The translations under genes were made by a program, and so were the position numbers. The notes under the pieces were generated by a model, which saw nothing but the letters and a program-made list of their open reading frames with translations, searched no databases and had not been told where the DNA came from. A stretch of DNA of 39,453 nt, taken from contig CALMXK010000188.1 in the NCBI GenBank assembly GCA_937871165.1, positions 1 to 39,453 of the forward strand. The letters run 5' to 3'. This document shows, piece after piece, positions 23,524 through 31,079 of the stretch. The stretch comes from an uncultured Actinomycetes bacterium. Its GTDB lineage: Bacteria; Actinomycetota; Thermoleophilia; Miltoncostaeales; Miltoncostaeaceae. Within the stretch, counting starts at the first letter, position 1; each line of letters starts with the position of its first letter.

Positions 23524-24805
23524 GTCCTTCGAACAGGTCCGTCAGCTCGCGAATGACCTCGCCGAGGCGACGAATACCCTCGGAGATGACCTCCGGCGAG
23601 TTCTGTGAGAAGTTCAGGCGCATCTCGTTGGATCCTTGTCCGTCCAGGTAGGCGGCGCCTCCCGGCACGAAGGCGACATCCCGGTCGAGCGCACGGGCGA
23701 GCAGGTCCTTCGTGTCGATGAACTCCGGCAGCCGCGCCCAGACGAACAGGCCGCCGCGAGGCTTGGTCCACGTCGCCGTCGGCGGGAACTCCTCCTCCAG
23801 CGCGGTCAGGAGCGCGTCGCGGCGCTTGCGGTAGATCTCGTTGAGTCGTGCCACATGCTCACGCCAGTCGTAGCGGCGCATGTACTCGAGCACGAACCGT
23901 TGGCTGAGGGTGGACGAGCACAGATCCTCCGCCTGCTTGCCCAGGTTCATCTGGCGAAGCACCGGCGGTGGCGCCGCAACCCACCCCACGCGAAGACCCG
24001 GCGACAGGATCTTGGAGAACGTCGAGAGGTAGATGACCCAGCCCTGCCCCTCATCCAGCTCGTACAGCGACGGCAGCGGGTCGCCCTCGAAGCGCACCTG
24101 GCCGTAGGGGTTGTCCTCAACGATGATGAACCCGCGCCGGTGCGCGATCTCGATCAACTTGCGCCGACGCTCCTCGGACATCGTGACGCCGGCCGGGTTG
24201 TGGAAGTTGGGGATCGTGTAGAGCAACTTGACCGTTCGCCCCTCGGCGGCGACACGGTCGAGCGTCGGCTCCACGAGGTCCACCTTCATCCCGTCGTCGT
24301 CCATCGGGATGTGAACGACATGGGCTTCGTAGGTGGTGAGCGGCGGGACGGCGCCCGGGTAGGTGGGCCCCTCGGCGATCACGACGTCACCGGGGTCCAC
24401 AAACGATCGGATGGACAGCTCGATGCCCTGCTGGCCGCCGCTGGTGATCATGATCTCGTCGGCCGTCGCGGTGGCGCGCTCGTACGCCATGATTTCGACG
24501 ATGCGTTCGCGAAGCTCACGCGACCCCTCGGTCGGGCCGTATTGGAGCGCCGAGGCCAGGTGGTCGCGCTCGATCGCGCCCATCACATCCTGGAAAACCT
24601 CGGTCGGGAAGGATGCGGTGTCCGGGAACCCGCCGGCCAGCGAGATGATCTCGCGGCGCTCGGCGAGGGACATCAAGTCGCGCATCGCCGACGCCTTGAT
24701 GTTGCGCGCGCGCGCCGCGAACCGCTCCTCGTAGCGCGAGGAGTCGCGGGGTGTCACTTTGCTATGGGAGCTTTTGCGTGCCTGGTCGATCGCCACGTGT
24801 CTCAC
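23510..24805 (-). CDS. PLP-dependent class I/II aminotransferase (LysN/2-aminoadipate type)
   Basis: About 431 residues from GTG 24805. Fold-type I features are SLAGGFPDTASFP, LQYGPTEGSRELRE, TSGGQQGIEL, NFHNPAGVTMS, EDNPYGQVRFEG, the PLP lysine in STFSKILSPGLRVGW, and RLNFSQNSPEVI. This group includes 2-aminoadipate and broad-range aromatic or branched-chain aminotransferases and lacks a MocR DNA-binding domain. The start is uncertain: GTG 24805, 24796 and 24757 are all in frame and none has a strong ribosome binding site. It leads a minus-strand unit with the second ddl. Confidence 0.85.
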   Translation of the reverse strand: MRHVAIDQARKSSHSKVTPRDSSRYEERFAARARNIKASAMRDLMSLAERREIISLAGGFPDTASFPTEVFQDVMGAIERDHLASALQYGPTEGSRELRERIVEIMAYERATATADEIMITSGGQQGIELSIRSFVDPGDVVIAEGPTYPGAVPPLTTYEAHVVHIPMDDDGMKVDLVEPTLDRVAAEGRTVKLLYTIPNFHNPAGVTMSEERRRKLIEIAHRRGFIIVEDNPYGQVRFEGDPLPSLYELDEGQGWVIYLSTFSKILSPGLRVGWVAAPPPVLRQMNLGKQAEDLCSSTLSQRFVLEYMRRYDWREHVARLNEIYRKRRDALLTALEEEFPPTATWTKPRGGLFVWARLPEFIDTKDLLARALDRDVAFVPGGAAYLDGQGSNEMRLNFSQNSPEVISEGIRRLGEVIRELTDLFEGLGGV

Positions 24806-24825
24806 TTTGTCATTGCCGCTGCCCG

Positions 24826-24831
24826 ATAGTA
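24826..24831 (-). promoter_or_regulatory. -10 element TACTAT for the aminotransferase unit
   Basis: TACTAT lies on the minus strand 20 bp before the chosen GTG at 24805. An ATG-ACA-AAG-TGA mini-frame lies between them, its TGA overlapping the GTG (GTGA), so a three-codon leader could couple translation. This is suggestive only. Confidence 0.3.
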
Positions 24832-24866
24832 GACACCCTGCGGACTGCGGGCGAATTTGCCTGCTT

Positions 24867-24875
24867 TGGTAGCAT
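24867..24875 (+). promoter_or_regulatory. Extended -10 (TGG-TAGCAT) for leaderless gtrA-like gene
   Basis: TAGCAT ends 8 bp before GTG 24884, preceded by a TGn extension. No ribosome binding site is visible, so the mRNA probably begins at the start codon. It is divergent from the aminotransferase promoter. Confidence 0.45.
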
Positions 24876-24883
24876 CGTTCGTC

Positions 24884-25336
24884 GTGGACCTGCCTGATGC
24901 CTCCCCTCCGCGTGAGTCGCATCGCGCAGTCTTTCGAATTCCCCGCCTCGGGGAGGTCGAACGCGACGACTGGCATCAACTGCTTCGCTTCTGTCTCGTT
25001 GGGACATCAGGCGTCGTCGTCAACCTCGCCGTGTTCTCGGTGCTCGTCACCCGGTGGGACGTGCATCACATGGTGGCGGCCACGATTTCGTTCATCGTGG
25101 CGTGGTCCACGAACTTTTGGCTGAACAAGCACTGGACGTTTCGCCGTCACGGTCTGAGCATCGTGCAGCAGGGCGCCAGGAACCTGGTTGTCAGCCTCGT
25201 GGCCCTCGGTCTGAACCTCGTGCTCCTGTACGTCCTCGAGAAGAACGGGCTCAGCGAGATCCTTGCCCAGCTGATCGCGATCGCCGTGGTCACGCCGGTC
25301 AACTTCTTGCTCAACCGCCGCTGGTCGTTCAAGTAG
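24884..25336 (+). CDS. GtrA-like membrane protein
   Basis: A 150-residue protein with four helices typical of the GtrA/DPMS family: LLRFCLVGTSGVVVNLAVF, MVAATISFIVAWSTNFWLNK, LVVSLVALGLNLVLLYVLE and LIAIAVVTPVNFLLNRRWSFK. The NFWLNKHWTF and NFLLNRRWSF repeats are characteristic. Members are thought to flip or assist polyprenyl-phosphate sugars. It is followed after 2 bp by two polytopic sugar transferase genes, which fits a lipid-linked glycan pathway. GTG 24884 is chosen from the promoter position. Confidence 0.88.
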   Translation: MDLPDASPPRESHRAVFRIPRLGEVERDDWHQLLRFCLVGTSGVVVNLAVFSVLVTRWDVHHMVAATISFIVAWSTNFWLNKHWTFRRHGLSIVQQGARNLVVSLVALGLNLVLLYVLEKNGLSEILAQLIAIAVVTPVNFLLNRRWSFK

Positions 25337-25338
25337 GG

Positions 25339-27102
25339 ATGATCGCGCGGTCACGCACCGGCCTCCGGTTGGTGGTCGCCGTGGCCTTCCTGGTGGCGCT
25401 CTGCGGGTTCTTCGTCCCGCACACCTCGCACGCGGCGACGACAACGCAGACCGGCGCGGCGACCTCCGAACTGTTTCCCGAAGGCAAGCCGTACATCATG
25501 CGCCTCGGCGCGACACGCGCGAAGCGCATCGCCCGCGAGTCGACGTTGCTCAACGAGTGGCGCAAGGACCATCCGGTCAAGAACGTGCAGGTCTCGTCCG
25601 ACTCGAAGGACCACACGTGGACGGTGTCCTACCAGGGCGCCGACAAGAAGACGCACTCGCAGGTCATCATCGACGACAAGTCGGGGCGCGTGAAAGAGGT
25701 GCGAACCGGCGCGCAGGTCGCGTGGCAGATGGCGCGCGGTTACAAGGGCGCGTTCGGGCGCTCACTCACACGTCCGATCATTTGGATCCCGTTGTTCGTG
25801 TTGTTTTTGGTGCCGCTCATCCGGTGGCGGCGGCTGATCAGCCTGCACACCCTCGACCTGCTGATGCTCTGCGCCTTCGCGGCGTCGCTCGTGTGGTTCA
25901 ACCGCGGGGAGATCGAGACGTCGGTGCCGCTCGCCTACCCGCCGCTCGTCTACCTGTTCCTGCGGCTCATCGGAATCGGGTTCTGGCGGGAGCGTCGCTC
26001 GCGGCACGACGAATCCGGCGACCGGCCCCCGCTGCGGCTGCGGCCGAGCCTTGAGAGCGCATTCCCGACCTGGGCGCTCGTCAGCATCATGCTGTTCGCC
26101 CTCGGTTTACGGGTCGGACTGAACGCGTTTGACTCCAATGTGATCGACGTGGGGTATGCGGGTGTCATCGGCGCGGACCGTATCGAGCACGGCCAAACCC
26201 TGTACGGCACGTTCCCGAACGACTGCTCGCAGTGCGACACGTATGGACCGCTCACCTACCTGTCTTACGTGCCCTTCGAGAAGCTGATGCCGTGGACCGG
26301 CACCTGGAACGACCTGCCTGCCGCGCACGTCGCCGCGACGGTCTTCGACATCCTCGCCTTGCTTGGGCTGCTGATCCTCGGCTGGCGGATCGCCGGTCCC
26401 CGACTGGGTGTCGGTTTGAGCCTTGCATGGGCGACGTATCCATTTTCGGCCTATGCGCTCGAATCCAACTCCAACGACTCGCTGGTCGCCGCGATTCTCG
26501 CCTGGGGGCTCGTGGTGGCCCATCGCCCGATCGGGCGGGGCATGGCGATCGCTTTCGCGGCCTGGGCCAAGTTTGCGCCGGGGATTTTGTTGCTGTTGTG
26601 GCTTCGCCACCCGTTCCCACGTGCCGGGTCGCGGAAGCGGTGGCCGGGGTATCTGGCGGGCCTGGTACTCGCCACCGTCCTGTCGGCCTGGCCGCTCCTG
26701 CTCGACGGAGGAGACGGCGTGCGCCGGTTTTGGTCGCGCACGATGGCCTACCAACTTGATCGCGAGTCCCCATTTTCGATCTGGGGCCAGCACCTCGGGT
26801 TGCAGCCGGTCCAACGCGCCGTCGAGGTGGTGGTGGTTCTGATCGCCATCGTCGTCGTCGCGCGACCCAGGGCGCTCGACCTGCGGCGGTTTGCGGCACT
26901 GTCGGCGGCGCTGCTGATCGGTCTGCAGATCGCGATGCCGCACTGGTTCTATCTGTACATCCCCTGGTTCCTGCCGTGTGCACTGGTCGCCATGGTGCCG
27001 ACCTGGCGAGTGGTTCATGACGTGCGCGAGCCTGCGCCGGCCGGTGACCAGGTGGCGACCGGTGAGCCCGACGCCGGTCCCGAGCAGCTCGCACCGGCAT
27101 GA
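25339..27102 (+). CDS. GT-C (GT87/DUF2029-like) membrane glycosyltransferase with N-terminal PepSY-like domain
   Basis: A 587-residue protein. A signal peptide ends at TSHA (residue 32). Residues about 45-115 look like a PepSY domain (KVQV-type strand KNVQVSSDSKDHTWTVSY, then VIIDDKSGRVKEVR). From about 130 it is polytopic with some ten helices; a luminal loop holds DVGYAGVIGADRIEHGQTLYGTFP and YGPLTYLSYVPFE, the pattern of DUF2029/GT87 polyprenyl-phosphate-mannose-dependent enzymes with an acidic catalytic residue in the first loop. The tail is Pro/Ala-rich. The start lies 2 bp after gtrA and the stop overlaps the next transferase as ATGA. The PepSY fusion is unusual; the sugar and acceptor are unknown. 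Confidence 0.75.
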   Translation: MIARSRTGLRLVVAVAFLVALCGFFVPHTSHAATTTQTGAATSELFPEGKPYIMRLGATRAKRIARESTLLNEWRKDHPVKNVQVSSDSKDHTWTVSYQGADKKTHSQVIIDDKSGRVKEVRTGAQVAWQMARGYKGAFGRSLTRPIIWIPLFVLFLVPLIRWRRLISLHTLDLLMLCAFAASLVWFNRGEIETSVPLAYPPLVYLFLRLIGIGFWRERRSRHDESGDRPPLRLRPSLESAFPTWALVSIMLFALGLRVGLNAFDSNVIDVGYAGVIGADRIEHGQTLYGTFPNDCSQCDTYGPLTYLSYVPFEKLMPWTGTWNDLPAAHVAATVFDILALLGLLILGWRIAGPRLGVGLSLAWATYPFSAYALESNSNDSLVAAILAWGLVVAHRPIGRGMAIAFAAWAKFAPGILLLLWLRHPFPRAGSRKRWPGYLAGLVLATVLSAWPLLLDGGDGVRRFWSRTMAYQLDRESPFSIWGQHLGLQPVQRAVEVVVVLIAIVVVARPRALDLRRFAALSAALLIGLQIAMPHWFYLYIPWFLPCALVAMVPTWRVVHDVREPAPAGDQVATGEPDAGPEQLAPA

Positions 27103-28334
27103 ACAGGCGGCGGCAGGCACTCGTCGCTCTCACTGCCATCGCGGCATGGATCGCCGCGGTGAACCTGCCGGTCACGAACCCGCTCACATCGGATGTGGCG
27201 CTGTACGAGGTCGTTGGTCGGGACATGGCGGCCGGGCAGATGCCGTACCGTGACTTCTTCCTGGAGTACCCGCCGGGCGCAGCGTTCTTTTTCTGGCTCG
27301 CGCGGATGGTGCCGGTCTCGTATGCGACGGGCGTCAGCGTCCTGCTGTGCGCCGCACTCGTCGTCACTTCCGTCGCGGTGATGTCGGCCGCACACGGGCT
27401 GGGCTTCAGCCGGCGGCGCCAACTGGCGGCCGGACTTGTTGTGGCCATCTCACCGCTGCTGCTTGGCCGGTTCATCATCGCCGAGCGCTTCGATCTGATT
27501 CTGTCGGCCGCCGTCGCGCTCATGGTGGCGTTTGCAGTTCGCCGGTCGTTCGGGTGGTCGTGGGCCATGCTTGGCGTGGCGGTGCTCGTCAAGCTGGTGC
27601 CGGTGTTGCTCGCGCCCCTGCTGTTCATCTGGCAACGGCGGACGCGTCCACGGACGCTGTGGCGTGACGTCGGTGTGGGGGTCGGCGTGGTGGCTGCCGG
27701 TGTCGTTCCGTTCGTGATGCTGGCACCCACGGGCCTGTGGCGAATGCTCCACTACCACCTGGTGCGCCCGCTGCAGATCGAGTCGCTGGGCGCGTCCTAC
27801 ATGCGTGGGATCACGGTCCTTGCGGGCCATCCAAGCGGCGTCACCTACTCGTTCGGCAGTCACAACCTGGTGGGGACCGGTGCGTCGGTGGTGTCGGCGA
27901 TCACCACGGCGATCCAGGTCGCGGCGATCATCGCCGTAGTGGTCAGCGTGGTTCGGATGCGCACCACCGCCCCGCAGGTCTACGTTGGTGCCATCGCCGC
28001 GACGCTCGCTGTGATCGTGGCGACGGCCAAGGTGCTGTCACCGCAGTTCATGCTGTGGGTGCTGCCGGCCGGGGTGTTGGTGGCTGGGAGGTACGGCCGG
28101 CTCGCGAGCGTGCTTTGCGCGGCGGTGCTCCTTGCCACCCAGTTCGAGTTCCCGTTTCGCTATCTGGATCTGGTGGCGGGCGACGGGGCGGCGGTCGCCC
28201 TGGTCGTCATGCGCAACCTGTTGCTGATCATGTTGGTGGCGGCCTGCTGGCCGCGGCGTGATCAGACGGTGATGCTGAACGAACGGATCCCGGCGGCGAG
28301 CCCGTCGGGTGTCGCGTCGATCACCGCGCCCTGA
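27099..28334 (+). CDS. GT-C (GT87/DUF2029-like) membrane glycosyltransferase
   Basis: A 411-residue polytopic protein with around ten helices. The first external loop has SDVALYEVVGRDMAAGQMPYRDFFLEYPPGA, with acidic residues where GT-C enzymes of this group keep their catalytic Asp/Glu, and YPPG is typical. It starts at ATG overlapping the previous stop and is a second, shorter relative without the PepSY domain. It probably acts in the same lipid-linked glycan assembly. Its last 73 bp overlap the end of the YmdB-like gene on the opposite strand. Confidence 0.8.
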   Translation: MNRRRQALVALTAIAAWIAAVNLPVTNPLTSDVALYEVVGRDMAAGQMPYRDFFLEYPPGAAFFFWLARMVPVSYATGVSVLLCAALVVTSVAVMSAAHGLGFSRRRQLAAGLVVAISPLLLGRFIIAERFDLILSAAVALMVAFAVRRSFGWSWAMLGVAVLVKLVPVLLAPLLFIWQRRTRPRTLWRDVGVGVGVVAAGVVPFVMLAPTGLWRMLHYHLVRPLQIESLGASYMRGITVLAGHPSGVTYSFGSHNLVGTGASVVSAITTAIQVAAIIAVVVSVVRMRTTAPQVYVGAIAATLAVIVATAKVLSPQFMLWVLPAGVLVAGRYGRLASVLCAAVLLATQFEFPFRYLDLVAGDGAAVALVVMRNLLLIMLVAACWPRRDQTVMLNERIPAASPSGVASITAP

Positions 28335-29059
28335 ATCCGGATGTCGGAGTCGGCCGGCTCGAACCGGCCGCTTGAACCGGTCAGGAACCGGCGAAGGATG
28401 ATGTCCGAGCGCACGCCGATGACACCGCCGTGCGGTCCGGTCATCCCGAGGTCGGTCATGTAGGCGCTGCCGCCGGGAAGTACCTGCGCATCGGCGGTCT
28501 GCACGTGGGTGTGGGTGCCGACCACGGCGGTCACCTGTCCATCCAGGTGGCGCCCCATCGCGACCTTCTCGCTCGTCGCCTCGGCGTGGAAGTCCACCAG
28601 GACGTACGGGGTCTCGCGTTTGGCCCGGGTCACCAGGGCGTCGATGACCGCGAAGGGGCTTTGCGCCACATCGAGGAACACCGCGCCCATCAGATTGATG
28701 ACCGCCACGCGGTAGCCGCCGACGATGTCGACGACCACGGTGCCCTTCCCCGGCGCACGTACGGCGATGTTCTCCGGGCGAAGTACGCGTGGATTGGTTT
28801 CGAGCACCTGGTACAGGTCCGTCTGGCGCAGGGTGTGGTTGCCGCCGGTCAGGACGTCGACGCCTGCGTCGAGCAGTTTGGCGGCCTGTTTGGCCGACGT
28901 GCCGGACCCGGACGCGCTGTTTTCGGCGTTGACGACCACCATGTGGGGCTGGTACTCATCCCGGAGTGCGGGCAGCCGATCGATGAGTGCGTCCAGCCCG
29001 CTGCCGGCGAACACGTCGCCGATGGTCATGATCCGAAGATGGTTCGGGGCGTCGCTCAC
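28262..29059 (-). CDS. YmdB/TIGR00282-like metallophosphodiesterase
   Basis: A 265-residue cytoplasmic enzyme with all family hallmarks: GDVFAGSGLDAL, NAENSASGSGTS, TGGNHTLRQ, VDFHAEATSEK and GTHTHVQTADAQVLPGG. In Bacillus the orthologue is a cyclic-nucleotide phosphodiesterase affecting sporulation and biofilm. GTG 29059 overlaps the stop of the upstream LytM-like gene (GTGA), giving the normal family length. The 3' end runs 73 bp into the convergent glycosyltransferase. Confidence 0.94.
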   Translation of the reverse strand: MSDAPNHLRIMTIGDVFAGSGLDALIDRLPALRDEYQPHMVVVNAENSASGSGTSAKQAAKLLDAGVDVLTGGNHTLRQTDLYQVLETNPRVLRPENIAVRAPGKGTVVVDIVGGYRVAVINLMGAVFLDVAQSPFAVIDALVTRAKRETPYVLVDFHAEATSEKVAMGRHLDGQVTAVVGTHTHVQTADAQVLPGGSAYMTDLGMTGPHGGVIGVRSDIILRRFLTGSSGRFEPADSDIRIQGAVIDATPDGLAAGIRSFSITV

Positions 29060-29826
29060 GACGGGACCCGCACCACCTCCAGGTGGACGTGGTTTCCCCC
29101 GTCGGAGGTGTACTTGGCGATCAGCGGGCGCGGGATGTCGCCCAGGTCCGCGGCAACGTCGAGCACCTGGCCGAGGCAGGTCACACCGGCGATCACGACG
29201 GTGCCGACCTTCGGTGCGCCCTTGGTGCGGCACAGCGCGGTGGCGTTTCGATCCAGGGGAACGCCGGTGATCGACTGCACCCGTACGACGACGTCGCTTG
29301 CGGCGTCCGGGCTGATATCCAGCTCATATCCGGCGGTGCGTCCGCCGAGGACGTAGTCGCGCACGCCCGAGACGTGGCCGGTGACCGGCGAGTAAACGAT
29401 GGTGCCGGCCGGGGCTGCGATGTCCATTCCCGCAGTGCGGGGGCCGACGCCGGCAGTGGACCAGACCTCGTGTTTCCACGACTCGTCCGGTGACATGGCC
29501 ACACCGTCGGCGCGGTCGATCGGGCGGAAGAGTGTGACTTTGGCGAACTTGCGGTCGACCGGCAGGTTGATCTCAACGGGGCCGGCGGTCGCGATCGTGC
29601 GCGAGGGCGGAAGCTCGCCCAGTCCGGGGTCGACGGATGCCACCGGCGACGCCACAGCGGCGTTCTGGGTGGTGATCTGCTGACGCAGCTTGATGAGCGT
29701 CACCGCGACAACGGCAAGCACCATGACGAGTGCGACAAGCAATGTCGCACGTCGACGCTTGACCCGCTGATGGCGCCTGTGACGTCGTCCTGCCGTCGCG
29801 AGTCGCTCCTGTGAAACCGCACACAT
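29056..29826 (-). CDS. Degenerate LytM/M23-like membrane protein
   Basis: A 256-residue protein with an Arg-rich N-terminus and one helix (TLLVALVMVLAVVAVTLI), giving an extracytoplasmic C-terminal domain. Residues from TAGMDIAAPAGTIVYSPVTG to GNHVHLEVVRV follow the M23/LytM fold. The first zinc histidine of HxxxD is missing (the His position is Thr in TAGMD), while the Asp and the HVHLE motif remain. It is probably a non-catalytic LytM that regulates or binds, as EnvC does, not an active endopeptidase. ATG 29826 is chosen; an in-frame TTG at 29862 would add 12 residues. It is coupled to the YmdB-like gene. Confidence 0.72.
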   Translation of the reverse strand: MCAVSQERLATAGRRHRRHQRVKRRRATLLVALVMVLAVVAVTLIKLRQQITTQNAAVASPVASVDPGLGELPPSRTIATAGPVEINLPVDRKFAKVTLFRPIDRADGVAMSPDESWKHEVWSTAGVGPRTAGMDIAAPAGTIVYSPVTGHVSGVRDYVLGGRTAGYELDISPDAASDVVVRVQSITGVPLDRNATALCRTKGAPKVGTVVIAGVTCLGQVLDVAADLGDIPRPLIAKYTSDGGNHVHLEVVRVPS

Positions 29827-29947
29827 GTCTGTGGACACTATCGGACCTTTGGCACAGATCAACCATTCCGGCGTGTGCGCAATCGTCGTTGCAGGATGCG
29901 AAACGCCTGCATTTGGGCGCTGCGGGGGTGTGACCGGGGCCGCGGAC

Positions 29948-29996
29948 GGTGCAGTTAACCGTTCTGGTGTCAGGCACCGGAACGGTTAACTGCACC
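29948..29996. repeat. Palindromic intergenic repeat, copy B
   Basis: A 49-bp inverted repeat. The 17-bp arms GGTGCAGTTAACCGTTC (29948-29964) and its complement (29980-29996) match perfectly. The core GGTGTCAGGCACC (29966-29978) pairs with one G-U. It shares almost its whole sequence with 22526-22566. It lies between the divergent LytM-like gene and the small coiled-coil gene; the rest of that 314-bp gap shows nothing else apart from a ribosome binding site. Confidence 0.92.
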
Positions 29997-30140
29997 CGTA
30001 TCCGTCGCGAAGGAGGCGATCGGCGCGCCAGTCCTTCAGAGATTCCACCAAATGACGATACAAACGGTGAAATCGTGGCGTGAGTTTCACCGAGGCGCTG
30101 GACCTGGCAGCATGCCGGTGCTTCAGCAAAGGGGCGTAAC

Positions 30141-30419
30141 GTGCAGGAGATCTTTCGAACGGTGCTTGGTGACGCGGGGTCCGAAGCGGCCCGACTCGCT
30201 GAGCGTGTGGACGATCTGACCGAGCAGCTCTCGGTGGCCGAGGCTCAGCACTCGCTGGTCGCCGACTGGCCCGAGGGACGTATTGCGCTGCTGCGCACTG
30301 CGCTGCGCCAGGATCGCTTCGCCGACGTTGCCGGGTACACCGCTGAGCTTGAGCGTGCAGAGGCGGAGCTCGGTGCGGTTCAGGAGCTTCGACGGCGCCT
30401 TGCCGGCGAGCACACCTGA
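30141..30419 (+). CDS. Small helical (coiled-coil) protein of unknown function
   Basis: A 92-residue acidic, almost fully alpha-helical protein with heptad-like spacing (AARLAERVDDLTEQLSVAEA and GYTAELERAEAELGAVQEL). No signal peptide, membrane segment, Cys pair or known family. GTG 30141 is preceded by AAAGGGGCG, a good ribosome binding site, unlike most genes here. It ends 21 bp from the convergent aat gene. Confidence 0.6.
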   Translation: MQEIFRTVLGDAGSEAARLAERVDDLTEQLSVAEAQHSLVADWPEGRIALLRTALRQDRFADVAGYTAELERAEAELGAVQELRRRLAGEHT

Positions 30420-30440
30420 TCCCTCCCGCGTGAGGTTCCG

Positions 30441-31007
30441 TCAGCGCGGAAGCGCCTCCGCCAGCCGCCGCAGATAGTCGTCCTCGTCGATCTCAATCGC
30501 ACCGAAGCGCTCGGTGTGGGGCGAGGTCATCTGGATGTCCCACAGGGTGTAGCCCTGGAGTGTCAGGTGCGCGTGGCACGCAACCAGGGCGGCGCTTCCC
30601 GCGTTCGAGACACGGTGGAACATGGACTCGCTGGTGAACAGACTTCCGAGCGCGATTCCGAACAGTCCGCCCGCCAGGTGGCCGGAGTGCCAGACCTCGA
30701 CGCTGTGGGCGATGCCCAGCTCGTGCAGTTCGATGTAGCGGGCGCCCAGGCGCGCGCTGAGCCACTCGCCATCATGTCGCGGTCCGCCGCAGGCATCCAC
30801 GATGCGCTCGAAGGCGCTGTTGATCCTGATCTCGAACGCGGTGTCGCGCAGGCCTCTGCGCACCGACCGGGGCACGCGAAAGCCGTCCATCGGGATGATC
30901 GCCCGCGGGTTGCAGGAGTAGAAGCCCACGTGCCCGTCGACATCCATCGGGAAGACGCCGTTCATGTAGCCGACAAGGATTTCGTCGACGGACGGGATGC
31001 GGGTCAT
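30441..31007 (-). CDS. aat: Leucyl/phenylalanyl-tRNA--protein transferase
   Basis: A 188-residue enzyme that adds Leu or Phe to N-terminal Arg or Lys residues, marking proteins for ClpS/ClpAP-type turnover (bacterial N-end rule). Family signatures are LVGYMNGVFPM, YSCNPRAIIPMDGF, WLSARLGARYIELHELGIAHSVEVW, GGLFGIALGSLFTSESMF and LWDIQMTSPHTERFGA. It is shorter than the roughly 230 residues of E. coli Aat, lacking N-terminal sequence, as in many other bacteria. The frame stays open far upstream opposite argS, but ATG 31007 begins the conserved part. GACAAT lies 6 bp upstream and may be a leaderless -10. Confidence 0.93.
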   Translation of the reverse strand: MTRIPSVDEILVGYMNGVFPMDVDGHVGFYSCNPRAIIPMDGFRVPRSVRRGLRDTAFEIRINSAFERIVDACGGPRHDGEWLSARLGARYIELHELGIAHSVEVWHSGHLAGGLFGIALGSLFTSESMFHRVSNAGSAALVACHAHLTLQGYTLWDIQMTSPHTERFGAIEIDEDDYLRRLAEALPR

Positions 31008-31064
31008 ACGACCATTGTCGCCAAGTGGCGGCCTCCGCGTCGGCAAAGGCGCGGTTTGGCCGTC

Positions 31065-31070
31065 TACAGT
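31065..31070 (+). promoter_or_regulatory. -10 element TACAGT for argS
   Basis: TACAGT ends 9 bp before the argS ATG, with no ribosome binding site, suggesting a very short or absent leader. The 72-bp gap to aat also holds minus-strand GACAAT (31014-31019) for the divergent gene. Confidence 0.4.
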
Positions 31071-31079
31071 TCGTCGACA

